Shown piece after piece: positions 16,846-26,700 of a stretch of 64,000 nt of DNA. Made by a program: the position numbers and the translations under genes. Position 1 is the first letter of the stretch, and the number at the start of each line of letters is the position of its first letter. Source of the DNA: Vibrio coralliilyticus (GTDB lineage: Bacteria; Pseudomonadota; Gammaproteobacteria; Enterobacterales; Vibrionaceae); contig NZ_CP024628.1 in NCBI RefSeq assembly GCF_024449095.1, forward strand, positions 1,426,001 through 1,490,000, read 5' to 3'. The notes beneath the pieces were generated by a model. The model saw only the letters and a list, made by a program, of their open reading frames with translations. It ran no database searches and had not been told where the DNA came from.

Positions 16846-17688
16846 ATGCGAGCAGACCAAATGTATTATGCGGCCTTCAGCGCCGCATTAATGGCCGGAG
16901 CAGAACCCGGCCTCGCCCAACGGCTGGCATACCAACTGGCTTATCTGGCGCTTTCTTCTCCGATCCATGAAGCACAGCCAGCACCTGAGGCATCACCGGA
17001 ACTACAGGAATGGTCAGAACATTCTCGAGCAGGGGGACCGATGTCGATGCGCCCTATTAACCCGTTAAGTCACGTTGACTGGCTCAATGGCGGGGCACTC
17101 AATGAGCGAGGTTCAAAACTTGGGCAGCACGGAATCACTGGCCGATATCACTACTCTCATGAAGCGAGAGAAGTCAATCGCCCCCCCTCACCTGAGCAGA
17201 AATACGCTGGTAAGATTAACCGCGCTATCCTACTGGCCATGACAAATGCCGATAGCCTTGCCACCAGCAAGTTTGTGGCCGCGTTGTATCAATACCTCAA
17301 GTCAATCAACGCAAAAAAGGCAGACGTTCAGCACAACTACTGGTTGCTGATGCACACGATTCGCTGTTTTTTGTTTGGCACTACATTTCAATGGCAACCT
17401 GAATATGCCAAAAGCACAGACGTAAGACAGCAGAGCAAGCCCATGTATCCAGTGATAAAAGCGCTATGGTCATGCTTTGAAGTGGGGATTGAAGAACCAG
17501 AACTTTCAGATATTTTGTCTGAGCAACTGAGTTATTTTTCACCATCTCAGCAAGTCCAATGTCTGTCGCTGGGCACCGCCTTTCGCCCTGATCTGTTGAA
17601 TGATTACAACCTAGCCAATCATGCAAGCCAAAGCCGACTGTTCTTACATGAACTGGATGATGCCCAGCAATGGCTGGACAACGCGTGA
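16846..17688 (+). CDS. Unknown soluble protein
   Basis: 280 residues with a helical start, a Pro/Gly-rich linker (~45-100) and a mostly helical C-terminal region rich in aromatic residues. No domain recognised, no signal peptide or TM. Strong ribosome binding site (GGGAGGA) ahead of the ATG. It lies in the run of plus-strand genes 12.3-18.4 kb. A ~100-nt gap follows before the next gene. Function unknown. Confidence 0.7.
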   Translation: MRADQMYYAAFSAALMAGAEPGLAQRLAYQLAYLALSSPIHEAQPAPEASPELQEWSEHSRAGGPMSMRPINPLSHVDWLNGGALNERGSKLGQHGITGRYHYSHEAREVNRPPSPEQKYAGKINRAILLAMTNADSLATSKFVAALYQYLKSINAKKADVQHNYWLLMHTIRCFLFGTTFQWQPEYAKSTDVRQQSKPMYPVIKALWSCFEVGIEEPELSDILSEQLSYFSPSQQVQCLSLGTAFRPDLLNDYNLANHASQSRLFLHELDDAQQWLDNA

Positions 17689-17790
17689 CCCCAACCTAAC
17701 GCCAGCATCCCCTACTCTATGCTGGCTTATCCCGAGTTTCTACTCCCCCTGATTGATACCCTGACATCATAATGCATTCGGAGAAACTTT

Positions 17791-18384
17791 ATGATTCAGC
17801 AATCCCTACTTAGCCACCTCGCTAGCCAGCACAATTTTAGTCGGGCAAACCAAGTCATCGCTATGTCTCAAGCCAAACCTTTTGTGCATTCGTGGTTAAC
17901 TCTCGATCTTAGCCTCTCTTTGACGCAATCTTCAGACATGGATGACATCCATTTCGCGTCACCATATTTCAGTGGCGATGAGTACCTTAAGTTTGTGACC
18001 AAACCGAATACTGTGGAACCTTGTGACAAACGCTACGCGTCAAAGGCGGATCTGCATATCGTCACTCCGGGAAAAAACCTCTGGTTTGAGTTTCATGTTC
18101 TACATCAGGTCGAACTGGCATCCAAAAAAGATCGCAATAAACTCTATGATGATGTCAAACGAGTCACCGCATTGCGTGACGCCTTACCCGGAGATGAAGT
18201 GATGTTGTTGGTCGGATTGTGGGGTAGTTTCAGTGGCGAAGACATTAAGCACTTCGAGCCACTTGATAACAATAGGCAGTGCGCTTATGTTCTCGATACC
18301 AGCTTAACGGGCAGTACCCAGATTGCGAGACTGAGTCAAATGAAAAAAGAGGGCGAACCTCGTTTTCTGCTCGCGGCTTTCTAA
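17791..18384 (+). CDS. Unknown protein, possible PD-(D/E)XK-like fold
   Basis: 197 residues. The segment SKADLHIVTPGKNLWFEFHV gives Asp87 then Glu100-x-His102, spaced like the Asp...Glu-x-Lys core of PD-(D/E)XK nucleases, followed by a Lys-rich helix (SKKDRNKLYDDVKRVTAL) and a strand MLLVGLWGSF, as in that fold. The usual catalytic Lys is replaced by His, so activity is uncertain. The gene has GGAG upstream and ends just before a strong terminator, closing the plus-strand run. This is a fold guess, not a family assignment. Confidence 0.7.
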   Translation: MIQQSLLSHLASQHNFSRANQVIAMSQAKPFVHSWLTLDLSLSLTQSSDMDDIHFASPYFSGDEYLKFVTKPNTVEPCDKRYASKADLHIVTPGKNLWFEFHVLHQVELASKKDRNKLYDDVKRVTALRDALPGDEVMLLVGLWGSFSGEDIKHFEPLDNNRQCAYVLDTSLTGSTQIARLSQMKKEGEPRFLLAAF

Positions 18385-18406
18385 CTAGATTTGCAGAGAC
18401 AGCCAC

Positions 18407-18435
18407 AAAAAATCCGCCGTTAATGGCGGATTTTT
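18407..18435. terminator. Bidirectional rho-independent terminator
   Basis: AAAAAATCCGCC-GTTAAT-GGCGGATTTTT, a 6-bp GC-rich stem flanked by A and T runs on both sides, between convergent genes ending at 18384 and 18450. Confidence 0.85.
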
Positions 18436-18449
18436 GTTTCCTTAATCGA

Positions 18450-20432
18450 CTAGGTTCTAGCTTTCAATTGACGATATAACTCCATCAGTGGATATCGCAC
18501 TTGCACCAACATGATCGTTTGCAGATAGATACCCAGCAAATCTTCACAATTGGAAGATTTGAGTTTATACGGCACACAAGAATCCAACGCCGCCCACGGC
18601 CCGTTATTCTGGTCACCTACCGCTTCGTAATAAACGTTAGAAGGGTTGTTACCATCTAAATTCGCATCAAGAGTGAAGCAGATATATGTCGTGTGAGCCC
18701 GGTTATTCTGGTTCAATACTCGTTGGTTCATACCTTGTTGTATCTGGCTATTAAAACTCACCAGAATCTCTTTCGAGTTCACTGTTTCAATCACTCGAAC
18801 ATTATGAATATTAGTAGTACCAAACTTTTTGCTCTTAAGATAAACGGCTCGGCCTTTGATGTCGTTATACGCATTGGTATTGACGGTAAGCTTGACTAGC
18901 CCCAGAGGGAAATCCATATTCTTAAAGCAGTCCTTGCTGTCAAGTTGCAACCAAGTACTCAACAAAGCATCGTTAACCACTTTGAATTTGTCGTTTGGAT
19001 TGACCTTTGTAGAGTTTGGTTTGAGTAGTATAGATAGTGCGGTGTTGACTTGAGAGAAAGTTAAAGGGTTAAGAATGCAGGCTTTGAGGTTAGGTAGGTT
19101 CTTCATTAGCTTGTTGACATTACTTTGATCACAAGCCGCTGTGAGCAGCAACCCTGAACCTGTAATCGCTAGGTCATAGTTGCCTTCTACTGCTTTATTG
19201 ATGTAATCAATCACGTCACCGGTCGGCCCTTGCTCATTGACGGAAGCCGCAAAGTGATTCACTTTACCGAGCAGATCATATTTTACCTGCGGGATGATAC
19301 CTCTTCGATGTGTACCGTTTTGCTGGTTGGGAATTTCTTGAATGGTTGCTGCATTTCCAAGGGCTTTCAGGTTCGCTCGGTTGTTGTTCAAACCGGCAAT
19401 GGCATAAAAAGCGGCGGCTGCCCGTTCCTTTCTCTTTGCCTCTTTATGTGGGCTGCCACTAACACCTAGCTCAATCTCACCAATCAGCAGCAAGTTTTCA
19501 AACAACATATAACGCCAACCAGGGATCTTAAACTCATTATTTTGGTCATCGCTCAAGACGGTGACTTCATCTTTGACTGAAATATAAGATTCAGGGTTGC
19601 CCATACGCGGTGTCGACAAGTCAACCACTTCCGACTTAAATCGGATATCTTCCGTATTACCGCCATGGGTGATCCTAAAGTCATACACTATAGCTAGACG
19701 ATAGAGCAAGAAGCCAGGAATCGTATGGTTAACATAGATGGTTGGAGTACATTGTGCCTGATAACCTAACCCACTGATATTATCGGTCATCGTGTGTGAG
19801 ACCGTATCAAGAGGGCCAAATTCAATTCTCTGGCTGTTATTATTAAACAAACGATGGTTGCGCATCTCCCATTCAGGCAAGTAGCGCATGTCGCGACCGA
19901 CTTGGTAACATCGACTTTGGTTATTCTGATACGCCACGGTTATTGGCCCGACGAGCCCAGTCTCTTCTCTGACCACCTTTTCAATAATTCCCAACAACTC
20001 TCCAGTTAGCCAGTTATTCATCGTGGTGTTCATGCCCACAGTAACATCATTTGGCCCTACACCCGCTCTCAGAGCTTGCGCAGCATCCTCTAACACTTCA
20101 ATCATTGCATCATGGACAGTATCAAGCTCTGCGTTTGGATTAGCACCCGTCGCCCACTTGGTGTAGGTGGCCAAGTCAGGCATCACCTGAAAATCCCAAT
20201 CACTCGTCGGGTGTCCACCAGTATTCAACTTGGTTAACGCAGCCCCGCCCTTTAAATAGTGGTAATAAATATTATTGGTGTTGAGCCCCGCTTTCGTACG
20301 CAGCGCTGCATCGGCCCTTAACGCCGCAGCTTCCGTGGGCACGGCTACAACTTCAAGAAACTTCTCGGTAATTTCACTATCGACACGACGCTTTATTTCA
20401 CGCGCTTTTTGTTGAATGGCATTAATTGGCAT
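18450..20432 (-). CDS. Nucleotidyltransferase-like large protein
   Basis: 660 residues, soluble. Near the N-terminus YHYLKGGAALTKL (Gly62-Gly63) followed by SDWDFQV (Asp78, Asp80) reproduces the G-G/S ... D-x-D signature of the DNA polymerase beta-like nucleotidyltransferase fold. A later segment (~260-290, RFKSEVVDLSTPRMGNPESY) could supply the third acidic residue. The remaining ~350 residues are unrecognised. Such stand-alone nucleotidyltransferases include toxins that modify tRNA or protein. AGGAA precedes the ATG at fair spacing. It is a single-gene unit, convergent with the upstream run and divergent from the 51-residue gene. The function is a guess from the motif. Confidence 0.68.
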   Translation of the reverse strand: MPINAIQQKAREIKRRVDSEITEKFLEVVAVPTEAAALRADAALRTKAGLNTNNIYYHYLKGGAALTKLNTGGHPTSDWDFQVMPDLATYTKWATGANPNAELDTVHDAMIEVLEDAAQALRAGVGPNDVTVGMNTTMNNWLTGELLGIIEKVVREETGLVGPITVAYQNNQSRCYQVGRDMRYLPEWEMRNHRLFNNNSQRIEFGPLDTVSHTMTDNISGLGYQAQCTPTIYVNHTIPGFLLYRLAIVYDFRITHGGNTEDIRFKSEVVDLSTPRMGNPESYISVKDEVTVLSDDQNNEFKIPGWRYMLFENLLLIGEIELGVSGSPHKEAKRKERAAAAFYAIAGLNNNRANLKALGNAATIQEIPNQQNGTHRRGIIPQVKYDLLGKVNHFAASVNEQGPTGDVIDYINKAVEGNYDLAITGSGLLLTAACDQSNVNKLMKNLPNLKACILNPLTFSQVNTALSILLKPNSTKVNPNDKFKVVNDALLSTWLQLDSKDCFKNMDFPLGLVKLTVNTNAYNDIKGRAVYLKSKKFGTTNIHNVRVIETVNSKEILVSFNSQIQQGMNQRVLNQNNRAHTTYICFTLDANLDGNNPSNVYYEAVGDQNNGPWAALDSCVPYKLKSSNCEDLLGIYLQTIMLVQVRYPLMELYRQLKART

Positions 20433-20826
20433 CTTAGATTCCTATTTACTGAACTAAAGGTTGGAAGCGCGCCTTTACATGAAGTTTTTTGGCAAATCAC
20501 AGCTCAAAAAGCTAAGCAGTAATGAAGACGCACGGCTTCCTCCACTCTAGCAACGCTATGGCTCCAATACTTTGGCGAACCGATGTGAAACCTAGGCGAA
20601 CCAATGACGAGTTTTGTTGGTTTCATAAGTCAGCGAGTCGCTTCCATTTCTCAACTCCGCATTACATCCCCCGAGAAGATCACAGCTAAGCCTGAGTGAA
20701 TCCACCAGTAGATTCATATAGTTGAACCACTTCATGTGTGATTCGTCAGCACAACATCTGACGTTTTTTGAAATTCCACGCCTTGGGCGCTTCGTCCAGC
20801 CATTCAACCTAATTGGAGTGACAACA
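20433..20826. other. Divergent intergenic region, 394 bp
   Basis: Lies between the nucleotidyltransferase-like gene and the small plus-strand gene. A 12-bp direct repeat, GGCGAACC(G/A)ATG, occurs at 20574-20585 and 20595-20606, 21 bp apart (about two helical turns). No reading frame here looks real. Confidence 0.5.
20574..20606. promoter_or_regulatory. Direct repeat, possible regulator binding site
   Basis: Two copies of GGCGAACC(G/A)ATG start 21 bp apart, placing them on the same DNA face in the divergent promoter region. This spacing is typical of direct-repeat operators, including those of AraC-type proteins; an AraC-type regulator is encoded at 30.6-31.8 kb. Binding is inference. Confidence 0.35.
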
Positions 20827-20982
20827 ATGCCAACCAACACTAACCCGTTAAGACAGGGGGCTTCAGGCAACTCAACTGAAAACGAGAGTGCCCCTCTCAC
20901 AACCAGCCAACAACAAGCTATGGATGAGTATCTGTGGCAGCAACTCACAGAGTTAGAAAACATTAACTCTGAAGAACAGTAA
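20827..20982 (+). CDS. Small protein, 51 residues, unknown
   Basis: A short polar protein beginning MPTNTNPLRQGASGN with a Gln-rich helical C-terminus (TTSQQQAMDEYLWQQL). GGAG lies 9 nt upstream of the ATG. The frame is open upstream to 20722 but without a ribosome binding site. The following 510-residue gene starts 10 nt after its stop with AAGGAG between, so the two form an operon. The QQQ-containing helix recalls Reb proteins faintly, but not enough to assign. Confidence 0.6.
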   Translation: MPTNTNPLRQGASGNSTENESAPLTTSQQQAMDEYLWQQLTELENINSEEQ

Positions 20983-20992
20983 GGAGCCCGTG

Positions 20993-22525
20993 ATGACCAT
21001 CAGAAATAGAGCATGCAAGCATTTGGCCTCAATCCTCAAAAGCCGAGGGGATTGGGAAAATGAGATGAGGAACATGAGCGTAGGCACGATACCTGAAAAA
21101 GTTCAGTACCGAGATTGGACGTATTTACTGCTCAATAGCGGCGACTTCGTGTACTTCCTATATCAGGACTTTCCGAGTGTTTTAGCTCATATGCAGACTG
21201 TGCTATCAGATTTATACGCTGACAAAAATGTGAGTACACACTCCTCCTTCTTGGATTCGCTTATCAACTCAAGCTCGAAAGAATCCGTTAAAAGCCTGAG
21301 TGGTGCTCAAGCCCACCTCGCCGAAGTAAGTACACAATGCCCCAGCCTTGTGTCCCCTCTTGTTTTAGAGAAATCCAATGCTGCCTCAATGGCTCGCGCT
21401 TTATATGCCGATCTCAAAGCTAGCTTCAATGGCATTAAAGCCGAGATATCTGAATATCCTAAAAAGCTCCCGAGAGATATCCTTGATACTAACCCCGCTT
21501 CGACAAACTATGCCGATTGGTTAATGCAGCTAATCAGCTCAGATTCCTTTAATCTGTTCTGCAACGAATACTCTCCGCAAACCATCACAGCGATGAACTT
21601 TTTGTGGCAGAAGATCAAATATGACACACATGATGTCACCAGCACTGCGGAAGCACCTTATGTGGTATGTAGCGGATTATTTGGCAGCGACACTCCCGCA
21701 GACAAAGATGATTTCGTTCAGTTCTTTGACAAGCAACTTGACGTCATAACCAAGAAACTTGATTTCCCAACACCTGAAATCGAAAAACCAGAATCGATTC
21801 ATTTTGTCTCAATTCCATTTGAGAAAATGCCACTCGCAGGCTTCCATTCGATAGACACACTCATTACTCAAGTCAACCCAATGCTTGATTTGATTAAGGC
21901 AACTCAACGGCAAACCAGTGAAGAGCCATGGCTTCAATGGTTCAAAAAACAAATCAACGGCATACCTACCACTTTGCGTGAAAATGCTCGTAGTATTTTA
22001 TGGTTTACACTTGGTCAAATCGCCAGTAGAGGTGGAACCGCATTAGGGCTCCATTTCGGCGGAAACTTGCTGACTCCGTTAACCGCAACCGTTGATTTCA
22101 ATACGTATATGGCCAAACAACTGCTTCTTTACGATCTCAAACAACATGGTAAAGAGACATTAAAACTTAAGAATGACGATCCTGTTATGGCATCCATTAT
22201 CTTAGCCATCGACAATATTGATTGGGCAGCGGTGCGTTATTCTTTCAAAGTTACACCATTTGGCTTGCTGATTTCTGCTTACAGCGGATTTCAATGGGTG
22301 GCGAGAAAAACCGGAATGAGTGATGGTGATAAAACTCAAGCACAAAAGCTGCTTGAGGTTGCCGACCTGATTCACGACAGTAACCACCATAATGACCACC
22401 AGGTGCGTTTAGCACTGATGACCATTTTTCACTTAGTCGAACAAAAGCCACACAAGTTTGTCGAGGTCATGACGTGTCGAACCGATGCAGCCATCAGCAC
22501 TATAGCAGATAAGCTGAGAGCTTAG
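20993..22525 (+). CDS. Unknown 510-residue protein
   Basis: The ATG at 20993 has AAGGAG 6 nt upstream; a GTG directly before it is less well placed. The protein is mostly helical and soluble, with one weakly hydrophobic Gly-rich stretch (~340-365; ILWFTLGQIASRGGTALGLHFGGNLLTPL) that could insert in a membrane, and a second (~425-440). No domain is recognised. It is cotranscribed with the 51-residue gene and ends at a bidirectional terminator facing the VasX-like unit. A toxin or pore-forming role is conceivable from the single amphipathic Gly-rich region, but unsupported. Confidence 0.7.
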   Translation: MTIRNRACKHLASILKSRGDWENEMRNMSVGTIPEKVQYRDWTYLLLNSGDFVYFLYQDFPSVLAHMQTVLSDLYADKNVSTHSSFLDSLINSSSKESVKSLSGAQAHLAEVSTQCPSLVSPLVLEKSNAASMARALYADLKASFNGIKAEISEYPKKLPRDILDTNPASTNYADWLMQLISSDSFNLFCNEYSPQTITAMNFLWQKIKYDTHDVTSTAEAPYVVCSGLFGSDTPADKDDFVQFFDKQLDVITKKLDFPTPEIEKPESIHFVSIPFEKMPLAGFHSIDTLITQVNPMLDLIKATQRQTSEEPWLQWFKKQINGIPTTLRENARSILWFTLGQIASRGGTALGLHFGGNLLTPLTATVDFNTYMAKQLLLYDLKQHGKETLKLKNDDPVMASIILAIDNIDWAAVRYSFKVTPFGLLISAYSGFQWVARKTGMSDGDKTQAQKLLEVADLIHDSNHHNDHQVRLALMTIFHLVEQKPHKFVEVMTCRTDAAISTIADKLRA

Positions 22526-22566
22526 CTTGATGGCAGCCCAAACCTAACAGACTGCTTATAAAGTAA

Positions 22567-22600
22567 AAAACCCATAGAGCTTTATCTCTATGGGTTTTCT
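22567..22600. terminator. Bidirectional rho-independent terminator
   Basis: AAAACCCATAGAG-CTTTAT-CTCTATGGGTTTT, a perfect long stem with A and T tracts, between the convergent 510-residue gene and the VasX-like unit. Confidence 0.88.
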
Positions 22601-22803
22601 CTAAAACCAACCATCAACCATTAGCCGGAATAACATATTGAACTGATAAAGCGTTAAAAAGCTTAACCAAATGATGAACACTAAGTCTAATATTCTCATT
22701 CACTTTCCTACCTTTCGAGTTTAAATCCAAACTCTACAGGGTATTCTCAAGTCATTCCCAGTTTAACCGAGGCATCTTTTTGGCTTTAGCATTAAGTCAT
22801 GCT

Positions 22804-23703
22804 TTATCTTGGTTTTTTGGGTGGCGGAGCTGGATGATCTCTTTTTGTCACCGCATCTTCCATAGAATAGTGTTCGCGTTGATGTCGGAAGGCTTTGAAC
22901 TCTTGGGGGGCTTTTTTCCAGTCGAACATAACGCCAAGGTCGCTTTCAGGTTTACACTCTAGGTCCAATTCATTTTCAACTAATGACAAAACTTGCTCGT
23001 ACCGCTCTGCACTTTCAGGGAATATATAAAGTCGTGTCTTTGCAAGTGATCTCAGTATCTTTCCTTCATGCTTCTCTGATTCTGATGGGCGACAAACATC
23101 TATCTTGGAAAATATGCACACTATATTTCTTTTTTTATCATAACGTGCACACATAAAATCTTCAGCGGGAACAACTTTTAGGTCCGGCTCATTGGGCTTT
23201 CTATTCAATAAAGTAAATGAAAGCAATATAAAGCCTCCAGCACCAACTAAAGCGCTGGGTCCCATAACTGCGACCAAAGCAACACAGCTCACACTACCAA
23301 TAACTCCCATTGCTTTTGTGGCTATAGGCACCCATTTGGGCTCGCCAACGCGTTTTGAGATAGAAATGCCTTTGGAAGACAAGTGGTAATCAAAAAAGTC
23401 ATCCACTGCAAAGCTCACATAAGTTGCAAAAGCACCAATAGATAAGCTGATGATGTATATCCAAACAATACTACTCAAATAAGTGAAGTCTGAAAAATTA
23501 GCTACCATTCCTATGCCGACAAGGAATACAGTAACTGCTGTTGAAGCAGCTAACCAAAGTTGTTTTCTAAGCCACCTATTTTCTTCTTCCAAGTTGTAAG
23601 TCGACCAAGACAAGCTATCAGAACTTGTAGCAATATCTTGCTTCAATTCTTGTTGTAATTCAGAAAATTCATTAGGTGTTATATAAAACGGGAAACTAGC
23701 CAC
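22804..23703 (-). CDS. Four-TM membrane protein, candidate immunity protein of the VasX-like toxin
   Basis: 299 residues. Hydrophobic segments at ~49-70, ~75-100 and two at ~124-167 indicate an inner-membrane protein with a cytoplasmic helical N-terminus and a ~130-residue soluble C-terminal domain ending in a Pro/Lys tail. It starts 5 nt after the stop of the VasX-like gene, so it is cotranscribed. Immunity proteins to inner-membrane pore formers (such as TsiV2 for VasX) are multi-pass membrane proteins encoded next to the toxin, which is the basis for this call. No sequence family was recognised, so the immunity role is inference from position and topology. Confidence 0.72.
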   Translation of the reverse strand: MASFPFYITPNEFSELQQELKQDIATSSDSLSWSTYNLEEENRWLRKQLWLAASTAVTVFLVGIGMVANFSDFTYLSSIVWIYIISLSIGAFATYVSFAVDDFFDYHLSSKGISISKRVGEPKWVPIATKAMGVIGSVSCVALVAVMGPSALVGAGGFILLSFTLLNRKPNEPDLKVVPAEDFMCARYDKKRNIVCIFSKIDVCRPSESEKHEGKILRSLAKTRLYIFPESAERYEQVLSLVENELDLECKPESDLGVMFDWKKAPQEFKAFRHQREHYSMEDAVTKRDHPAPPPKKPR

Positions 23704-23708
23704 TGTCT

Positions 23709-26700
23709 TTAACCTCTCAAAGGAACAACTTGATAATTGGGAGACAATTTAGAGTCATACAATGTTACTTTATCCCTATCAAACTCTGCTGTATATATTG
23801 CTTTATCTTTAATGGCATGTTGATACAAATAGCTGTTATGTATTTTTTCTTTATCGGCGTCCGCTGCTAGAGTCACATATTCAATTTTAATTGTTAGGTA
23901 CTTTTGCCCCTCTACAGGTAACACGATTTGAAGATGAGTATAACTTTCCTTCGTCTCACCTGTACCATCTGTATCACCTGCATCATCTGCATCATCTGGA
24001 ATAATCACTTTAATGTCTTCGTCTGTTAAAGGTTCAGGTTCTAAATACAACTTAATGGCATCAACTCTTGGGAGCCTAGGCAGGTTCACCTCAACTTTCA
24101 CACCTGTTTGAGTCACTATTGCAGCTGCTGGACCTTGCGAGTTAGGCTCGATTTTATTTATCGGATACTGTGATATAACAGGTTGCTCAATTACTTTCTC
24201 AAGTTCGCACAAAGCATCAATGACTAGCTGAATATCATCTTGAGACGTAAAGTTATATTTGTTCTGATAACTCCAGTGTTTTCTATTTGGTGAAGTACCC
24301 CAAGGCAGTTCAGACAACCACTTCTGGTAAGAATCTTTCTTTTCAGCTTCTAGTAAAAGGCTAGTTCCGATATAGATAACAGCAGCTATGGCTAACACAC
24401 CTGTAGAAAACATCCCCAATGTCAGTGATAGTGGTAAAACTCCCGTAAAGCCAACAGTTTGAATTCCCAACACAAAACTTGTAGCAAGGAGAGAACCCAT
24501 TTGAGCACTATAAAGAACTTGTTCTTGTCCTTTGCTCTTGGTTAATTTTTTATAGACTCTAAACATCTCCGTACCAGTTGCAAGAAGGCCAAGAGCAGCA
24601 GTCATACCAAGCCACTTGTTAAAGACATTAAGTGCTCTCAACATCCCCGGCCTAATATCAAAAAAATCTCTATTATTCATCAAAACCCTTAGAGAATTCT
24701 TTCGAACTAGATCATTACTTAATACCGCTGTCCACACCTGACCTGTGCGAATACCAACAACTGCAGAAAGCGAGTACATCCCTGTTTGAATAATTGCCAG
24801 GTACTCATCTGTCTGAACAAAATCATCCTCAAATGCATCATCTAGGGCGTCATGAAATGAGATCAGGTTGAACAACAAACCGATAAAGCCGAGCCCGCCT
24901 ACCGACTTATAGTAATCTCCGAGCCTATCAATTTTTCCCTTGAGAATATCCAGACGCACGTTCGCCATCGCAGATGCAAAATCTTTCGGTAGAACAATCT
25001 TTTGTGGGTATTCCAGCATGCTGGCTCTAAGCACTTTTTTAGCGTTGGCGTATTTTTCCCGAGCCGTCTTGAAAGCACTCTTGGATACTGATTTATCATT
25101 ACGATTAAACGCATCAACTATAGCTTTGGATTCTTTTAAGATCGCCTCATTGCGTTTGATCTTATCTCGCCACTCGACAAATTTGGTCGAGTAGTCAGTC
25201 GGCACTTCCAACCCCATCTTGAGAGCAAGGCGTTCAGCCATAGCCATTCTCATGTAAGTCGTATTCGCAGTGGCTGTCGGGGCAACTGCAGATAGAACCA
25301 GTACGGATGCCTGAGCGATGAAGCTGGCACTCGTTTTTGGCGCGGCAAGTGACAGCGCTTCGACAAATTCATTGATAAGCAGGTGAATATTCTTGGCTCC
25401 GTCACTGAGAGGTTTAAGCAGTTCGCTGCCATAAACATCTTCGTTGGTTAGAAAATCCACCAGCTTGCTGTAAATACCTGTAGCGCTTCCCCAATTTGAA
25501 GCTGCCGACGCAAATTTGTCCTGAATGCTGGGTTCTGTTTGTTGCTGCGCTGAAGCCGTAGCAGCGTCATCAATACTCATTGGAATCGCAGAGCCTAGAA
25601 TGTTGAAAAGTTCTCGACTGAAACCGCTCGTATTGAGCGGAATGATCGTCGTTGGTTTACTGAACTCTGCCGCGATAAATGCTTGATCCTCCTCATGTTG
25701 GATAAAAGTGACGGCCTCGACTATTTGCATGTGATAGTGCAGTAACTCTTCCTGAGTTTCCCTATCCCATAAGTCCATTAACCACTCAATACGGCGCGGA
25801 GACAATTTCTCTAACGTCTTTCGAAAATCTTCCCTCACCTTTGTTACAGGTTCGAATAATTCCTCGCGCTTGTTGGTCAACTCTTCCATTTCAGAGAACA
25901 TACGCTGCCAGTCGAGCATTTTTCTCCATTTATCCGTCGCCGCCCATGTCTCGTAACTTTTTAATCGGGTAGGTGAAACACAGTATTTTTCTTGGAAATA
26001 CGCTTCTCTAGACTCCATTGTTGAGGACATGTTTGAGCCATATAGCTTGTTAAGTTCTTTGTTAACTTCATTAAACTGCCCAGGATAAGCTTCATTTCGC
26101 TTCGCCATATCCACAAGACTTCGACTAGAATAATAGCTTGAGAGATCTTTATAGAACTCAAGCTCTTGGCCTCTGCGTTTGACGATAGATGGCATATCAA
26201 GATCATCTTTTGAACCGAACATACAAAGCTGCATAGCAGTTTGCATCAAGGCCCACTGGCTAGTGTATTGCTCTTCGAATAATCGGTATGGCGAAGCAAC
26301 CCCAACAAAATACGCTGAGACATCACGCCCTTCAGCCAAATAGTCGTCAATTGCCATGATGCAAGCAGCTTCGTCAGGAGGTAATGTACTTTTTATCTCC
26401 GCAGCGGATGCCACAGGTTTCACTTCTAGATCTGGATACTCACTATCTAACGAAGTGAGGACACTGCTGTTAGCAAAGCGATGATCATTAATCACACTAT
26501 CTTCTATATCCGCCACTTGAGATAACAGTTCAATATCACCAACATCAGAGGCCTCTGGCAGCTTTAGTGCCCGAGTCGACATAAACTGGCCATTTTTCGC
26601 TTCGCCAGCACGAACTCTTTCATAGCTTTCCCAGCTCCAGCGGTGCTTTGAAAACACACATGATATGGCGGTTTTTGTCGGGTAGGTAATGTAGGGCTTG

